From Marivirga sp. (GTDB taxonomy: Bacteria; Bacteroidota; Bacteroidia; Cytophagales; Cyclobacteriaceae): a DNA stretch of 50,721 bases. The stretch is from positions 1 to 50,721 of the forward strand of contig NZ_JAGXGF010000161.1 in the NCBI RefSeq assembly GCF_024636815.1, given 5' to 3'. Every line of letters begins with the position of its first letter. Position 1 is the first letter of the stretch. The notes under the pieces are model-generated. The model saw only the letters and a program-made list of their open reading frames with translations. It was not told the origin of the DNA and made no database searches. Shown here one piece after another: positions 38,601 to 48,301 of this stretch. A program made the position numbers and the translations under genes.

Positions 38601-39101
38601 TTACCCCCTTTTCCCCAATTCAATCACTTCCAACTTCTCCACTTTCCCATTATTAATTTCAAAACGCATCATAGTTCTTATTTTATGAAAGCCTTGATTA
38701 CCAGCTGCTCCAGGATTTAAGTAAAGCAAATTACCATGCTTAGGATCAGGCATTGCCCTAAGAATGTGCGAATGCCCGCATATAAAAACATTTGGTTTTT
38801 CAGATTGGATCAGTTTTTTAACTCGAGGATTGTAAGAAGGCGGCTTGCCTCCTATGTGGGTCATAAATATTTTCACACCTTCTCTCTCAAAGAACAAATT
38901 TTCAGTATAAGTTTTTTGAAATTCGGGGGTATCGATATTGCCATAGACTACTAAGGTTGGTGCAATTTTGCTAAGACTCTCTATTATTTGACCTGCCTCC
39001 CCCACATCTCCCGCATGCCATATTTCATCGCAATCTTCGAAATACTTTGGAATGGCTTCATCCCAAAAACCATGTGTATCGGATATTAAGCCTATTTTCA
39101 T
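38601..39101 (-). CDS. YfcE/MJ0936-type metallophosphoesterase
   Basis: 166 residues, a minimal calcineurin-like phosphoesterase. Metal-site motifs in order: D8 and H10 (ISDTHGFWD), H29 and D32 (WHAGDVGE), N55 (YGNID), MTHIGG and FICGHSH. Acts on phosphodiesters, substrate unknown. Monocistronic on the minus strand. Confidence 0.92.
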   Translation of the reverse strand: MKIGLISDTHGFWDEAIPKYFEDCDEIWHAGDVGEAGQIIESLSKIAPTLVVYGNIDTPEFQKTYTENLFFEREGVKIFMTHIGGKPPSYNPRVKKLIQSEKPNVFICGHSHILRAMPDPKHGNLLYLNPGAAGNQGFHKIRTMMRFEINNGKVEKLEVIELGKRG

Positions 39102-39165
39102 TTGCTGGAGGTAATTATTTTGACAACAGATTTATGAGCTGACAGGTATTTTAATCAGAGATTAA

Positions 39166-39329
39166 AATGGATAGATCCCTGCCTCCCGGCTTTCAGTGCG
39201 GGACAAGTTGCGCAGGGATGACGCACTGACCTTAGATCAAATGATAACAAATATCTTAATCTACTCATTAAATTCTGTGCGTCATCCCTTTGAAGAAAGG
39301 GATCTTGTCTATTGAAACTATGTTTCAAT
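39166..39329. repeat. Composite inverted-repeat element upstream of the phosphoesterase
   Basis: GGGATGACGCAC (39215-39226) pairs with GTGCGTCATCCC (39277-39288). Flanking hairpins: ATCCCTGC (39175-39182) with GCAGGGAT (39212-39219), ATCCCTTT (39284-39291) with AAAGGGAT (39296-39303), and ATTGAAAC-tat-GTTTCAAT (39311-39329). The arms compete, so two alternative folds exist. It resembles intergenic repeat elements; the stretch CGGGACAAGTTG also occurs near 6855. Confidence 0.5.
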
Positions 39330-39334
39330 AACCC

Positions 39335-41056
39335 CTACAAATCCAACCCATCTAAATACGATTTAATGATATCACCCAATTCCGCGAAATCTTTCTCATA
39401 GCTTTCTTTGCTATTCAGTTTACCCTTGACGCTCACATAGAACTTAATTTTAGGCTCGGTGCCCGAAGGTCTGGCAGAAATCTTACTCCCATCTTCCAAG
39501 AAGAATTGTAACACATTTGAAGAAGGGAATTCCAATTTACTTTTCTTACCGCTTTCTATATCCAAAATAGTGGACTTCTGATAATCTCTTACCTCCACAA
39601 CTTTAGTTCCTGCAAGGCTCTTTGGTGGCTCTTCTCTAAATCGGGTCATCATGGCTTTTATTTCCTCGCTGCCTGACTTTCCTTTTTTTGTGATGGAAAC
39701 TAAATCCTCACGGTAAAAACCAAATTTCAAATACATTTCAATAAGGTAATCGTAAAGTGTTTTACCCTGAGACTTTACATAAGCAGTCATTTCAGCAATC
39801 ATGACAATAGCAGCAACAGCATCTTTATCGCGCACATAATCACCTATCATATAGCCGTAACTCTCTTCTCCACCACCAATAAATGTCTTTTCACCTTCCA
39901 ATTCACGAATTACCGCTGCTATATTTTTAAAGCCTGTTAAGGTATCAAAGCATTCTACTTTATAAGCTTCTGCTATTTTTTTGAAGAGTTCAGTGGTCAC
40001 TATGGTTTTCACTATAAATTGATTTCCATCAATTTTTTTCAAATCACTCCATCGGCTCAGTAAATAATAAATCAGCATTGAACCAGTTTGATTACCGTTA
40101 AGCAGTTCAAACTCATTTTTACCATTCTTGATGGCAATCCCAACACGGTCAGCATCTGGATCAGTAGCCATTACAATGTCTGCATTTACTTTCTTTCCTT
40201 TCGCCAAAGCCATGGACATCGCTTCCTTTTCTTCAGGATTTGGATAAACTACAGTCGGAAAATTACCATCAGGCTCAGATTGCTCTTCTACCAGATGTAC
40301 ATTCTTAAAACCATACATCTCCAATGCTTTAGGAACTAAGGTAATTCCCGTTCCATGAATAGAAGAATAAACAATATTGATAGATTTATCCTCCTCACTA
40401 GCTCCTTCGAAGAGTGATAATTTTTTAACCTCATCCAGATATGCTTCATCTACATCCTCACCTATTGTTTCAATCAAGGATTCTTTCCCTTCAAATTGCA
40501 CATCATCAATGGAAGTAATGGATTGCACCTCATTCATCACATTCAAATCATGGGGATCTACCATTTGAGCACCGTCCGTCCAATAAGCTTTGTATCCATT
40601 ATATTCTTTAGGATTATGCGAAGCCGTTAAAACCACCCCACTTTTGCATCCTAAATGACGAATAGCAAACGAAAGAGCTGGAGTTGGTCTCAAACTCTCA
40701 AAGAAAAAAACTTTTATGTTATTAGCTGTAAACACATCTGCTACTACTTTTGCGAATTCTTCAGCATTATTTCTACAATCATGAGCAATGGCTACCGAAA
40801 CGCCTTGTTCAGTGAAGGTTTTATTAAGATAATTACTCAAACCTTGAGTCGCCATTCCCAAAGTGTATTTATTCATTCGGTTACTGCCCACGCCCATTAT
40901 TCCACGTAAGCCACCAGTTCCAAATTCTAAATCTCTGTAAAATGACTCTTCAAATTCTTCCTTATTGTTTTCCTGAAGGTCTTTAATTTGTTTTTTAGTA
41001 GCTTCATCCACTACTTTACTATCTAACCACTGTTTGGCTTTTTCCTGACTTGTCAT
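39335..41056 (-). CDS. Phospho-sugar mutase (phosphoglucomutase/phosphomannomutase family)
   Basis: 573 residues, the long PgcA/PMM2-type of alpha-D-phosphohexomutase. Active serine S146 in LTASHNPKEYNGYKAYW; metal loop ATDPDADRVGIA; sugar-specificity loop GGGEESYGYMIGD; C-terminal phosphate-binding ARPSGTEPKIKFYV. Interconverts 1- and 6-phosphates of glucose or mannose. The hairpin ATTGAAAC-tat-GTTTCAAT lies right after its stop. Confidence 0.92.
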   Translation of the reverse strand: MTSQEKAKQWLDSKVVDEATKKQIKDLQENNKEEFEESFYRDLEFGTGGLRGIMGVGSNRMNKYTLGMATQGLSNYLNKTFTEQGVSVAIAHDCRNNAEEFAKVVADVFTANNIKVFFFESLRPTPALSFAIRHLGCKSGVVLTASHNPKEYNGYKAYWTDGAQMVDPHDLNVMNEVQSITSIDDVQFEGKESLIETIGEDVDEAYLDEVKKLSLFEGASEEDKSINIVYSSIHGTGITLVPKALEMYGFKNVHLVEEQSEPDGNFPTVVYPNPEEKEAMSMALAKGKKVNADIVMATDPDADRVGIAIKNGKNEFELLNGNQTGSMLIYYLLSRWSDLKKIDGNQFIVKTIVTTELFKKIAEAYKVECFDTLTGFKNIAAVIRELEGEKTFIGGGEESYGYMIGDYVRDKDAVAAIVMIAEMTAYVKSQGKTLYDYLIEMYLKFGFYREDLVSITKKGKSGSEEIKAMMTRFREEPPKSLAGTKVVEVRDYQKSTILDIESGKKSKLEFPSSNVLQFFLEDGSKISARPSGTEPKIKFYVSVKGKLNSKESYEKDFAELGDIIKSYLDGLDL

Positions 41057-41202
41057 GATGGTTCTTATATTTTTAAAGTTTTATTTAATTTTTAAAAGCT
41101 AACCCCTTTAATCCATGGATTTCCCAAAGAATTATAAGGCTTAAATTACAGAATTATCAATTAGCAAAAAATAAATACTAATCGAAAAACAGCTGAAAAA
41201 GA
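41057..41202. other. Upstream region of the mutase gene, nothing further seen
   Basis: AT-rich stretch that should contain the mutase promoter. No ORF or clear motif found. Confidence 0.3.
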
Positions 41203-41234
41203 AAAAACCATAGAAATTGATTCCTATGGTTTTT
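41203..41234. terminator. Terminator downstream of the HPPD gene
   Basis: AAAAACCATAG (41203-41213) pairs with CTATGGTTTTT (41224-41234); A- and T-runs on both sides. Confidence 0.8.
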
Positions 41235-41283
41235 AAAATTTTCTATAGCGCACTTGTGTACCTTCATATAAAGTTTGCCTTAT

Positions 41284-41402
41284 AAGTTTCAAAACCTGAC
41301 AGGTTTTGAAACTTGCGGTTTGACGGTTGGAACCGTCTAATCGCTAATCTACAAACATGATGCTTTCATTAATCGGTCAGACGGTTCCAACCGTCTGACC
41401 GA
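41284..41402. repeat. Palindrome cluster 3' of the HPPD gene
   Basis: Three hairpins: AAGTTTCAAAACCT-gac-AGGTTTTGAAACTT (41284-41314, perfect 14-bp stem); GACGGTTGGAACCGTC (41322-41337); and a 14-bp stem with 2-nt loop at 41373-41402 whose core is the reverse complement of the second (GACGGTTCCAACCGTC). The second and third can also pair with each other. Such units are frequent between genes in related genomes as far as I recall. Confidence 0.6.
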
Positions 41403-41461
41403 GATAGCTTTCCTTAAACTGGAGCAAGTTGGCGCAATTGTGTGCCATCGCTAGCTTAAGC

Positions 41462-42556
41462 TTACAAATTCCCTCTCAATTCCTGCTCTCTTTCAATAGC
41501 TTCAAATAAAGCTTTAAAGTTTCCTTTACCGAAAGATTTAGCTCCTTTTCTCTGAATAATTTCATAGAAAACGGTTGGTCTATCCTGAACCGGCTTAGTA
41601 AAGATCTGAAGCAAATAGCCTTCATCATCTCGATCCACCAAAATATTATTCTCCTTTATTGGCTCAATATCTTCTTCAATTTCTCCGACTCTTTCGAATA
41701 AATTATCATAATAAGTGTCTGGAACTCTTAAAAACTCTATTCCCCTTCTGCGCATCTCCGAAACGGTGTCTACTATATCATCAGTAGCAATAGCGATATG
41801 TTGAACACCTGCACCTCTATAGAAATCAATATATTCTTCAATCTGAGATTTCTTTTTACCTTCAGCCGGTTCGTTAATTGGAAATTTAATAAAACCATTT
41901 CCATTAGAAACCACTTTTGACATCAAGGCAGTATAATCAGTAGCAATATCTTTATCATCAAAAGTGATTAGTAGGTTAAAGCCCATCACATCTCTATAGA
42001 AATCAACCCATGTATTCATTTCACCCCAACCAACATTACCAACACAATGGTCTACATATTTCAAACCAATCGGGCTAGCAGGTAACTCACTTGTCTTTTC
42101 TACAAAACCAGGTAAGAATACACCATTGTAATTTTGTCTGTTGACGAAGGTATGAATTGTGTCGCCATATGTATGAATTGAAGCTACCGTTACTTCACCA
42201 TATTCATCCTTAATGGTTTTTGGCGGAGTATGAGATTTCGCTCCTCTTTTAGTGGTTTCATTATAAGATAATTCAGCATCATCCACCCAAAGTGCTAATA
42301 CTTTTACGCCATCTCCGTGAAGATTAACGTGTTGTGCTACTTCAGTATCTGGCGCTAAAGAAGATGTCAAAACCAAACGGATTTTTCCTTGTTGCAACAT
42401 ATAAGAAGCTCTATCTTTAATTCCCGTTTCCGGTCCTGCATAGGCTTTTAACTCAAATCCAAAAGCTGTCTGATAATACATTGCTGATTGCTTTGCATTA
42501 CCCACATAAAATTCGATGTAATCGGTGCCATTAATCGGCAAAAAATCCTGTTCCAT
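41462..42556 (-). CDS. hppD: 4-Hydroxyphenylpyruvate dioxygenase
   Basis: 364 residues, a double vicinal-oxygen-chelate fold. Iron ligands are H170 (LKYVDHCVGNV), H253 (GVQHIAIAT) and E332 (VFYEIIQRKG). Converts 4-hydroxyphenylpyruvate to homogentisate in tyrosine breakdown. The closing SFGKGNFKALFEAIEREQ is the usual C-terminus. Homogentisate dioxygenase is not adjacent. Divergent from the acidic protein at 42717. Confidence 0.95.
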   Translation of the reverse strand: MEQDFLPINGTDYIEFYVGNAKQSAMYYQTAFGFELKAYAGPETGIKDRASYMLQQGKIRLVLTSSLAPDTEVAQHVNLHGDGVKVLALWVDDAELSYNETTKRGAKSHTPPKTIKDEYGEVTVASIHTYGDTIHTFVNRQNYNGVFLPGFVEKTSELPASPIGLKYVDHCVGNVGWGEMNTWVDFYRDVMGFNLLITFDDKDIATDYTALMSKVVSNGNGFIKFPINEPAEGKKKSQIEEYIDFYRGAGVQHIAIATDDIVDTVSEMRRRGIEFLRVPDTYYDNLFERVGEIEEDIEPIKENNILVDRDDEGYLLQIFTKPVQDRPTVFYEIIQRKGAKSFGKGNFKALFEAIEREQELRGNL

Positions 42557-42716
42557 AGTAGTTTAAATCGATTGCATTATTATTTCTAATTCAAAAGTAT
42601 GTTTTTTATGTAGTAATTGAAATAAATATCAAACTATTCCTAAATAGTCTTCCGTTTACTTGGAAGTTATGAGCAATCTAAAGAATTTTACGTTCTGAAA
42701 ATAACAGCACTTAAGC

Positions 42717-43124
42717 ATGATAGATATTAAAAACTTAGACAAGGATTTGACAGCATTAGTAAAAGCAAAAATTGCTTTGAGCAAACTAACATACGCTGAT
42801 CAAGACTATGACAAAATTGAAGAAGAGCTTCATGATATGGAAGACGATTTTCAAGAAAATTATGGCGAATATTTAGAAGAAGCATTGGCCGAGGTTCACG
42901 ATGAATTTTGTCCGGACAATGATGTATTACTTCCGATAGCCTATTTAGCTGATGAGTACATAGTTAAAGACGATACCATAGACGTAGCTCCAGGACAAGG
43001 AGTATTGGTAGAAGCAGATGATTTTGCAAGTGCAAAAGTAACATTAGCTTTAGCTCCACAACCCACTAGGATTGTTTTACAAGCTGGAAACGACCATAAA
43101 GAAGTAGTTTGGAGAGCGGAATAA
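42717..43124 (+). CDS. Conserved acidic protein, unknown function
   Basis: 135 residues, soluble. N-terminal helical part (ALVKAKIALSKLTYADQDYD; EEELHDMEDDFQENYGEYLE), then a beta part (DVLLPIAYLADEYIV; GQGVLVEADDFASAKVTLAL; TRIVLQAGNDHKEVVWRAE). Domain name not recalled. Composition and a strong terminator make a real gene very likely. Shares a 160-bp divergent promoter region with hppD. Confidence 0.75.
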   Translation: MIDIKNLDKDLTALVKAKIALSKLTYADQDYDKIEEELHDMEDDFQENYGEYLEEALAEVHDEFCPDNDVLLPIAYLADEYIVKDDTIDVAPGQGVLVEADDFASAKVTLALAPQPTRIVLQAGNDHKEVVWRAE

Positions 43125-43151
43125 TAAATAATCAATTTTAAATTCTTTTAT

Positions 43152-43186
43152 AAATCCTTCTCTGCTACAGAGAAGGATTTTTTTTG
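43152..43186 (+). terminator. Terminator after the acidic protein gene
   Basis: AAATCCTTCTCTG-cta-CAGAGAAGGATTT (43152-43180) then T-run: a 13-bp stem with 3-nt loop. Confidence 0.9.
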
Positions 43187-43200
43187 TTTAACTGCACATG

Positions 43201-43250
43201 GTATCAAAATTGTAGCGCCAAGGCATGCCTTGGCGCTACAATTTTGATAC
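43201..43250. repeat. Perfect 50-bp palindrome
   Basis: Two 25-nt arms with no loop; the left arm begins GTATCAAAATTGTAGCGCC and the centre is GGCATGCC. Every base is paired. The GC-rich core (GCGCCAAGGCATGCCTTGGCGC) is flanked by AT-rich arms. It has no T-run, and the true terminator lies 15 bp before. Likely a mobile or amplified palindrome, or a protein-binding or cruciform site. Confidence 0.7.
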
Positions 43251-43445
43251 GGTCAGGTTTCCAATTACTAATAAATAGAAATTAATATTTCAAAAATAAA
43301 ATCCTTCCCTAACCTATTATCCGTTTCACCAAATGAAGTATCGCAAACGGTCAGTTAATCAATTCATCATTTTCTTTTAGTAATTATTTCCATTTCCCAA
43401 TCATCCCTCTATATTTGCAGGGTTTTAAAAAAATAAATAAAACTT
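43251..43445. other. Upstream region of hppA
   Basis: No gene. TATATTTG at 43410-43417 is a TAnnTTTG -7 element 29 bp before the hppA ATG; no exact TTG at -33. Otherwise nothing recognised. Confidence 0.4.
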
Positions 43446-45653
43446 ATGAGCAATATTATCTGGATTGTCCCGATACTCGGGATTGTGGGACTGATTGTAA
43501 TGGCTATAAAATCCGCTTGGGTATCAAAACAAGATGCCGGAGATGAAAGGATGACAGAATTAGCCGGCTACATAGCCAAGGGTGCTATGGCATTTTTAAG
43601 AGCCGAATGGAAAGTGATGTTCTACTTTGTCGTAATTGCTGGTATTTTACTGGCTTATTCCGGAACTCTAGTAGAAACTTCTTCTTGGGTAATTTCAATT
43701 TCCTTTGTGATTGGAGCTGTATTTTCTGCATTTGCAGGATATGTAGGTATGAACATCGCAACAAAAGCGAATGTTAGAACTACCCAAGCTGCTAAAACTA
43801 GTTTAGCAAAAGCCCTAAAAGTATCTTTTTCTGGCGGTACTGTAATGGGATTAGGCGTTGCAGGTCTTGCCGTTTTCGGAATGGGTATATTGTTTATTTT
43901 CTTATATAATATGTATGTAATCCAAACAGGCGGTGATGTAAACGGCTTGGAAATGGAGAAAGCTTTGGAAGTATTGGCTGGTTTCTCATTAGGAGCTGAG
44001 TCTATTGCCCTATTTGCTCGTGTTGGTGGTGGTATTTATACGAAAGCTGCTGATGTGGGAGCTGATTTAGTTGGAAAAGTTGAAGCTGGAATTCCTGAGG
44101 ATGATCCAAGAAACCCTGCAACCATTGCAGATAATGTTGGTGATAACGTAGGTGATGTTGCCGGTATGGGTGCTGATTTATTTGGTTCTTATGTAGCTAC
44201 TATTTTAGCTTCTATGGTTTTAGGAAGAGAAATTATTTCTGAAGACCAATTTGGAGGCATTGCTCCTATCCTACTTCCAATGATTATTGCAGGTTTAGGA
44301 TTAGTATTCTCTATAATAGGTACTTTATTCGTAAGAATATCCAAAGAAACTGATAGTGTTCAAAAAGCCCTTAACTGGGGTAACTGGTCATCTATCATTT
44401 TGACCGTTGTAGCTTCTTTCTTCCTAGTAACATGGATGCTTCCTGAAACCATGATTATCAGAGATTATGCATTTACAAATATGGATGTTTTCTGGGCAAT
44501 CTTCACAGGTTTGATTGTTGGAGCCTTGATGAGCATTATTACAGAATATTATACTGCTATGGGCAGAAAACCTGTTTTATCCATTGTAAAACAATCGAGC
44601 ACAGGTGCTGCCACTAATATCATCGGTGGTTTAGCAGTAGGTATGCAATCAACTGTTTTACCGATTTTAGTATTAGCAACTGGTATTGTAGTTTCTTATT
44701 CATTTGCTGGTCTTTATGGTGTGGCAATTGCTGCTGCAGGTATGATGGCCACAACGGCTATGCAATTAGCAATAGATGCTTTTGGACCAATTGCTGATAA
44801 TGCAGGTGGTATTGCTGAAATGAGCGGTTTACCTGAAGAAGTGAGAGACAGAACAGATAATTTGGATGCTGTAGGAAATACAACTGCTGCAGCAGGTAAA
44901 GGATTTGCCATTGCTTCTGCTGCCTTAACTGCATTAGCACTTTTTGCTGCTTTTGTGGGTATTTCTGGTATTGACTCAATTGATATTTATAAAGCTCCAG
45001 TTTTAGCCGCTTTATTTGTGGGTGGTATGATTCCTTATATTTTCTCTTCCTTAGCTATTGCCGCTGTGGGTAGAGCAGCCATGGATATGGTGCAGGAAGT
45101 AAGAAGACAATTCAAAGAAATGCCGGGCATTATGGAAGGCACAACTAAGCCTGAATATGAAAAATGTGTAGACATTTCTACTAAAGCCTCTATCAGGGAA
45201 ATGATTTTACCAGGTGCTATTGCTTTAATTACTCCATTATTGGTAGGATTCGGATTGAAAGGTGTATTTGCAGATACTTCTTCAGCTGAAATCTTAGGTG
45301 GTTTATTAGCTGGCGTGACAGTTTCTGGTGTTTTAATGGGTATTTTCCAGAACAATGCCGGTGGCGCTTGGGATAATGCTAAAAAATCATTTGAAAAAGG
45401 AGTAATGATCAATGGTAAAATGGAGTACAAAGGTTCTGAAGCACATAAGGCTTCTGTAACTGGTGATACTGTAGGTGATCCATTCAAAGATACTTCAGGT
45501 CCTTCAATGAACATTTTGATTAAATTAATGTCAATTGTTGCTTTGGTTATAGCTCCACATATTTCTGTTAAAGATCACAGTACTGCAGAAGTGAAGAAAG
45601 AATCTAAAGAAATAGTAGTGGAAAAAAGCGAAATAATCAAAGCTGAAAAATAA
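43446..45653 (+). CDS. hppA: Membrane-bound ion-pumping inorganic pyrophosphatase
   Basis: 735 residues with about 16 membrane helices. Hydrolyses pyrophosphate to pump Na+ or H+. Catalytic motifs: DVGADLVGKVE, IPEDDPRNPATIADNVGDNVGD, and GDTVGDPFKDTSGPSMN near the C-terminus. GNTTAAAGKGFAIASA has Ala where potassium-independent enzymes have Lys, so K+ dependence is predicted; many such enzymes pump Na+. The charged C-terminal tail (KKESKEIVVEKSEIIKAEK) is extra. Own terminator follows. Confidence 0.95.
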   Translation: MSNIIWIVPILGIVGLIVMAIKSAWVSKQDAGDERMTELAGYIAKGAMAFLRAEWKVMFYFVVIAGILLAYSGTLVETSSWVISISFVIGAVFSAFAGYVGMNIATKANVRTTQAAKTSLAKALKVSFSGGTVMGLGVAGLAVFGMGILFIFLYNMYVIQTGGDVNGLEMEKALEVLAGFSLGAESIALFARVGGGIYTKAADVGADLVGKVEAGIPEDDPRNPATIADNVGDNVGDVAGMGADLFGSYVATILASMVLGREIISEDQFGGIAPILLPMIIAGLGLVFSIIGTLFVRISKETDSVQKALNWGNWSSIILTVVASFFLVTWMLPETMIIRDYAFTNMDVFWAIFTGLIVGALMSIITEYYTAMGRKPVLSIVKQSSTGAATNIIGGLAVGMQSTVLPILVLATGIVVSYSFAGLYGVAIAAAGMMATTAMQLAIDAFGPIADNAGGIAEMSGLPEEVRDRTDNLDAVGNTTAAAGKGFAIASAALTALALFAAFVGISGIDSIDIYKAPVLAALFVGGMIPYIFSSLAIAAVGRAAMDMVQEVRRQFKEMPGIMEGTTKPEYEKCVDISTKASIREMILPGAIALITPLLVGFGLKGVFADTSSAEILGGLLAGVTVSGVLMGIFQNNAGGAWDNAKKSFEKGVMINGKMEYKGSEAHKASVTGDTVGDPFKDTSGPSMNILIKLMSIVALVIAPHISVKDHSTAEVKKESKEIVVEKSEIIKAEK

Positions 45654-45675
45654 CCTTCATTGTAGAAATTTTAGA

Positions 45676-45709
45676 AAAGGTTAGTCAGGATTCTGACTAA
45701 CCTTTTTTT
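45676..45709 (+). terminator. Terminator after hppA
   Basis: AAAGGTTAGTCAG (45676-45688) pairs with CTGACTAACCTTT (45693-45705) around a 4-nt loop, then T-run. Confidence 0.9.
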
Positions 45710-45938
45710 ATTTCTAAGCTGAGCTCTACGAAAATAAAGGACTTATACTTCCCAGAATAGCTACTCCCCTTAAAATCAATCCAATCGCAACTTATTCTAG
45801 CATATTTGCATCAAAATACTCATCTTCTTTTTTTGTTGGTTTAACTGAATTCACAACATTTGTACAAAAAATAAAATAGTTCTAGGACATATTATATGTT
45901 TAGTCTCATCTTTGCAAAAAAATATATAATCTTATAAA

Positions 45939-47689
45939 ATGAAAAGAAAATTACTAGCAATGTTGAGCATTGCAATGATGTTTCAAGCCTGTCAGGAAGA
46001 CAAGGTGTTGGAAAATGAGAACCCCAATCTAAGTATTGAAGAATATTATCAAGAAAATGGATTAACCGAAACAAAGTTAGGTGAGAAACTTGAAAACCCA
46101 TATAGCGTGAGCAATATGAGGGTGGCTTATGAAAGCTTGGCAAAACAAAACAACCGTTTGAATTTTAGCAGCGATATCATTCAAACAACCCATTATTATC
46201 TTAAATTCTTTGTAAGTTCAGCAGAGGATTATGATGAACTCCAATCTGATTCATTGGATTTATTTGAATATCAATTGAATCTTACGGTGATTATTTTATG
46301 GACGAAGAGGACAGTCAGGAAGGCAAGTGGTATTATACTGTTGTATCAAAAGATTATGAATTTCATAACTTAGAGTACGAAATACTGGAAGACTTATTTA
46401 TGGAAGATGGATTGGGAGATGAAAGTGGTAGAGTATCACAAGCACTTACTGGCTTTTATTATCAATTAGAAGACGAATCTTTAAGGCTTACTGGATTATT
46501 ACCTAATGATAAAGATGGTGAAAGTCAAAGAATGCCGCCTTCAAGAACTCCTACAGGCAGATTACAAGTAAGAAATACCGAAGCAAATACTTTAATACCT
46601 GTAGTGGGCGTTAAAGTAAAAACAAGAAGATTGGTAAAGTTAGGACATGGGTGGACAAACGGTGCAGGTAATTATACTGTGAACAAATCCTACCGTTATG
46701 ATGTACACTATAGTGTATCATTTGAAAATCAAAGTGGATTTAAGGTTTGGAATACCTTATTAGATGTAAACCCTGCCAATTTTAATGGTCCTAAACAAAA
46801 TAGAACGGGCTGGAGCTATAATTTTGAAACAAACTCTTTTGGATGGAGATTTGCTACTGTCACCAATGCAGTAAGAAGATACTTAGTGCATGCCTCTGCT
46901 TTTGGTATTGGACATCCCCATTCAAATTTAAGGATTGCGGCATTAAATAGAACTGGAGCAAGTTCTGCACCCATGCTAAGAAGAGTTTGGGGTACTTTTG
47001 GTTTTTCAACTAATTCTGCTTTTGGAAATTTCCTGTTAAGAGCGAATGGGATTAGCTTAGCGGTTAATTACATAGCCACAGTGACCAAATTAGTTCAACC
47101 AGATCTGATCATTTCTGCGGCAGTTGGTAGAGGAACAGCACAAATTTATACCACAACATTCCATGAATTAGCTCATGCAAGTCACCAAACCAAAGTTGGA
47201 AACAATTATTGGGTAAAATATATTAACTATATCATAACCTATGGATCTTATGGCGAAGGTGACGGAAATAATGCTCCATTATGCGCAATAGGTGAAGCCT
47301 GGGGTAATCATATTGGATTTAGTATGAATTTAAGAGAATTTGGAAACCCTAACTCAGTAATATCATTAAATGGTTTTGAAGATTTTAATCCAGAAGAATC
47401 TGGAGTTGGCGATGATCTTATAAGGAGAGTAGATTTAAATGGAAGAATTACTAGCTGGGAAGGCTGGATTCCTGGGGGATTAATGCATGATTTACTTGAC
47501 AATAATGCTGATATAATCCGAGGTGGCATCAGAGATAATGTTACATTATATAATCACCAAGATGTTTTTAATGCATTAGATTCAGATGTTATCTCTCCAC
47601 AATCTTTCAGAGATAGATTGTTATCTGAAAATAATAATAGACAAAGAGCTTTCGTCCTTGATCTATTCGAAGCTTACTTTTGGGATTAA
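45939..47689 (+). pseudogene. Frameshifted zinc-metalloprotease-like lipoprotein
   Basis: The first frame (45939-46373) has a lipoprotein signal MKRKLLAMLSIAMMFQAC and reads well to YYLKFFVSSAEDYDELQSDS, then turns to nonsense after FEYQLN. The second frame continues the protein from about 46280 (YGDYFMDEEDSQEGKWYYTV) to 47689. One missing base near 46272-46284 explains this. The second part holds a possible beta-sandwich (TGRLQVRNTEANTLIPVVGV) and the zinc site HELAH (47162-47176) with a later candidate ligand E in GEAWGNHIG. Joined length is about 580 residues. True mutation and sequencing error cannot be told apart here. Confidence 0.75.
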
Positions 47690-47699
47690 ATAAAAAAAA

Positions 47700-48092
47700 A
47701 TGAAAAACTTAATATTATTATTTGGACTGATTCTTCTTTTTAGCTGTGATCCAGAATACTGTGCTGATTACATCATTGAAAATCAATATAATCAAGATAT
47801 AGAAATTAAATTTTACTCTGATGGAACAGAATCAAATTTTGAAATACCTTCAAAACAAGAAGTATATGTATTAGAAAATGCATGTGGAAATTCTGGCGGA
47901 CCTGATATATTAGATCTTCAAAATGAAGATTCAATTTTAGTATTTTCTAATAATGTAAACTTAGCTACTTTTTATCCGGGTGATCCTATATATCAAACTG
48001 AAAATGAAGAGATTTGGCAAATGACTACTGATGGAACATATGATTACACTTTTAGATTTAAAATTTCTGAAGATAATTTAAGTGTAGAATAA
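47700..48092 (+). CDS. Small lipoprotein, unknown function
   Basis: 130 residues. Signal MKNLILLFGLILLFSC with lipobox cysteine 16; the mature part starts DPEYCADYIIENQYNQDIEI and is beta-rich and acidic. No known domain. It starts 10 bp after the metalloprotease stop, so probably in the same transcript, and ends at a strong terminator. Confidence 0.75.
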   Translation: MKNLILLFGLILLFSCDPEYCADYIIENQYNQDIEIKFYSDGTESNFEIPSKQEVYVLENACGNSGGPDILDLQNEDSILVFSNNVNLATFYPGDPIYQTENEEIWQMTTDGTYDYTFRFKISEDNLSVE

Positions 48093-48125
48093 AATCTCAT
48101 TCTAACGCTAAAATGATTTTAAACT

Positions 48126-48163
48126 AAACCTTCCAGCATTCAAAAATACTGGAAGGTTTTTTT
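48126..48163 (+). terminator. Terminator after the small lipoprotein gene
   Basis: AAACCTTCCAG (48126-48136) pairs with CTGGAAGGTTT (48149-48159), then a T-run. Confidence 0.9.
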
Positions 48164-48301
48164 ATGATTTATAACGAAATGAATGTTCTTAATTTGAGCA
48201 TATAGAATAATCTCCCCCCAATTCCCAAAGCTTTTATTGTATTTAAAGCAAATCATTTATATTTTGCTGTTACTTTTTGAAGTAATACAAATACAAATCT
48301 A

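Noticed and set aside
45035-45514. 159-residue minus-strand frame inside hppA
   Set aside because: Exact antisense of a strongly conserved membrane pyrophosphatase; composition (Pro/Ser/Ile-rich) is typical of a shadow frame.
46250-46310. Programmed -1 ribosomal frameshift in the metalloprotease gene
   Set aside because: No X-XXY-YYZ slippery heptamer or following pseudoknot visible; a base deletion is simpler.
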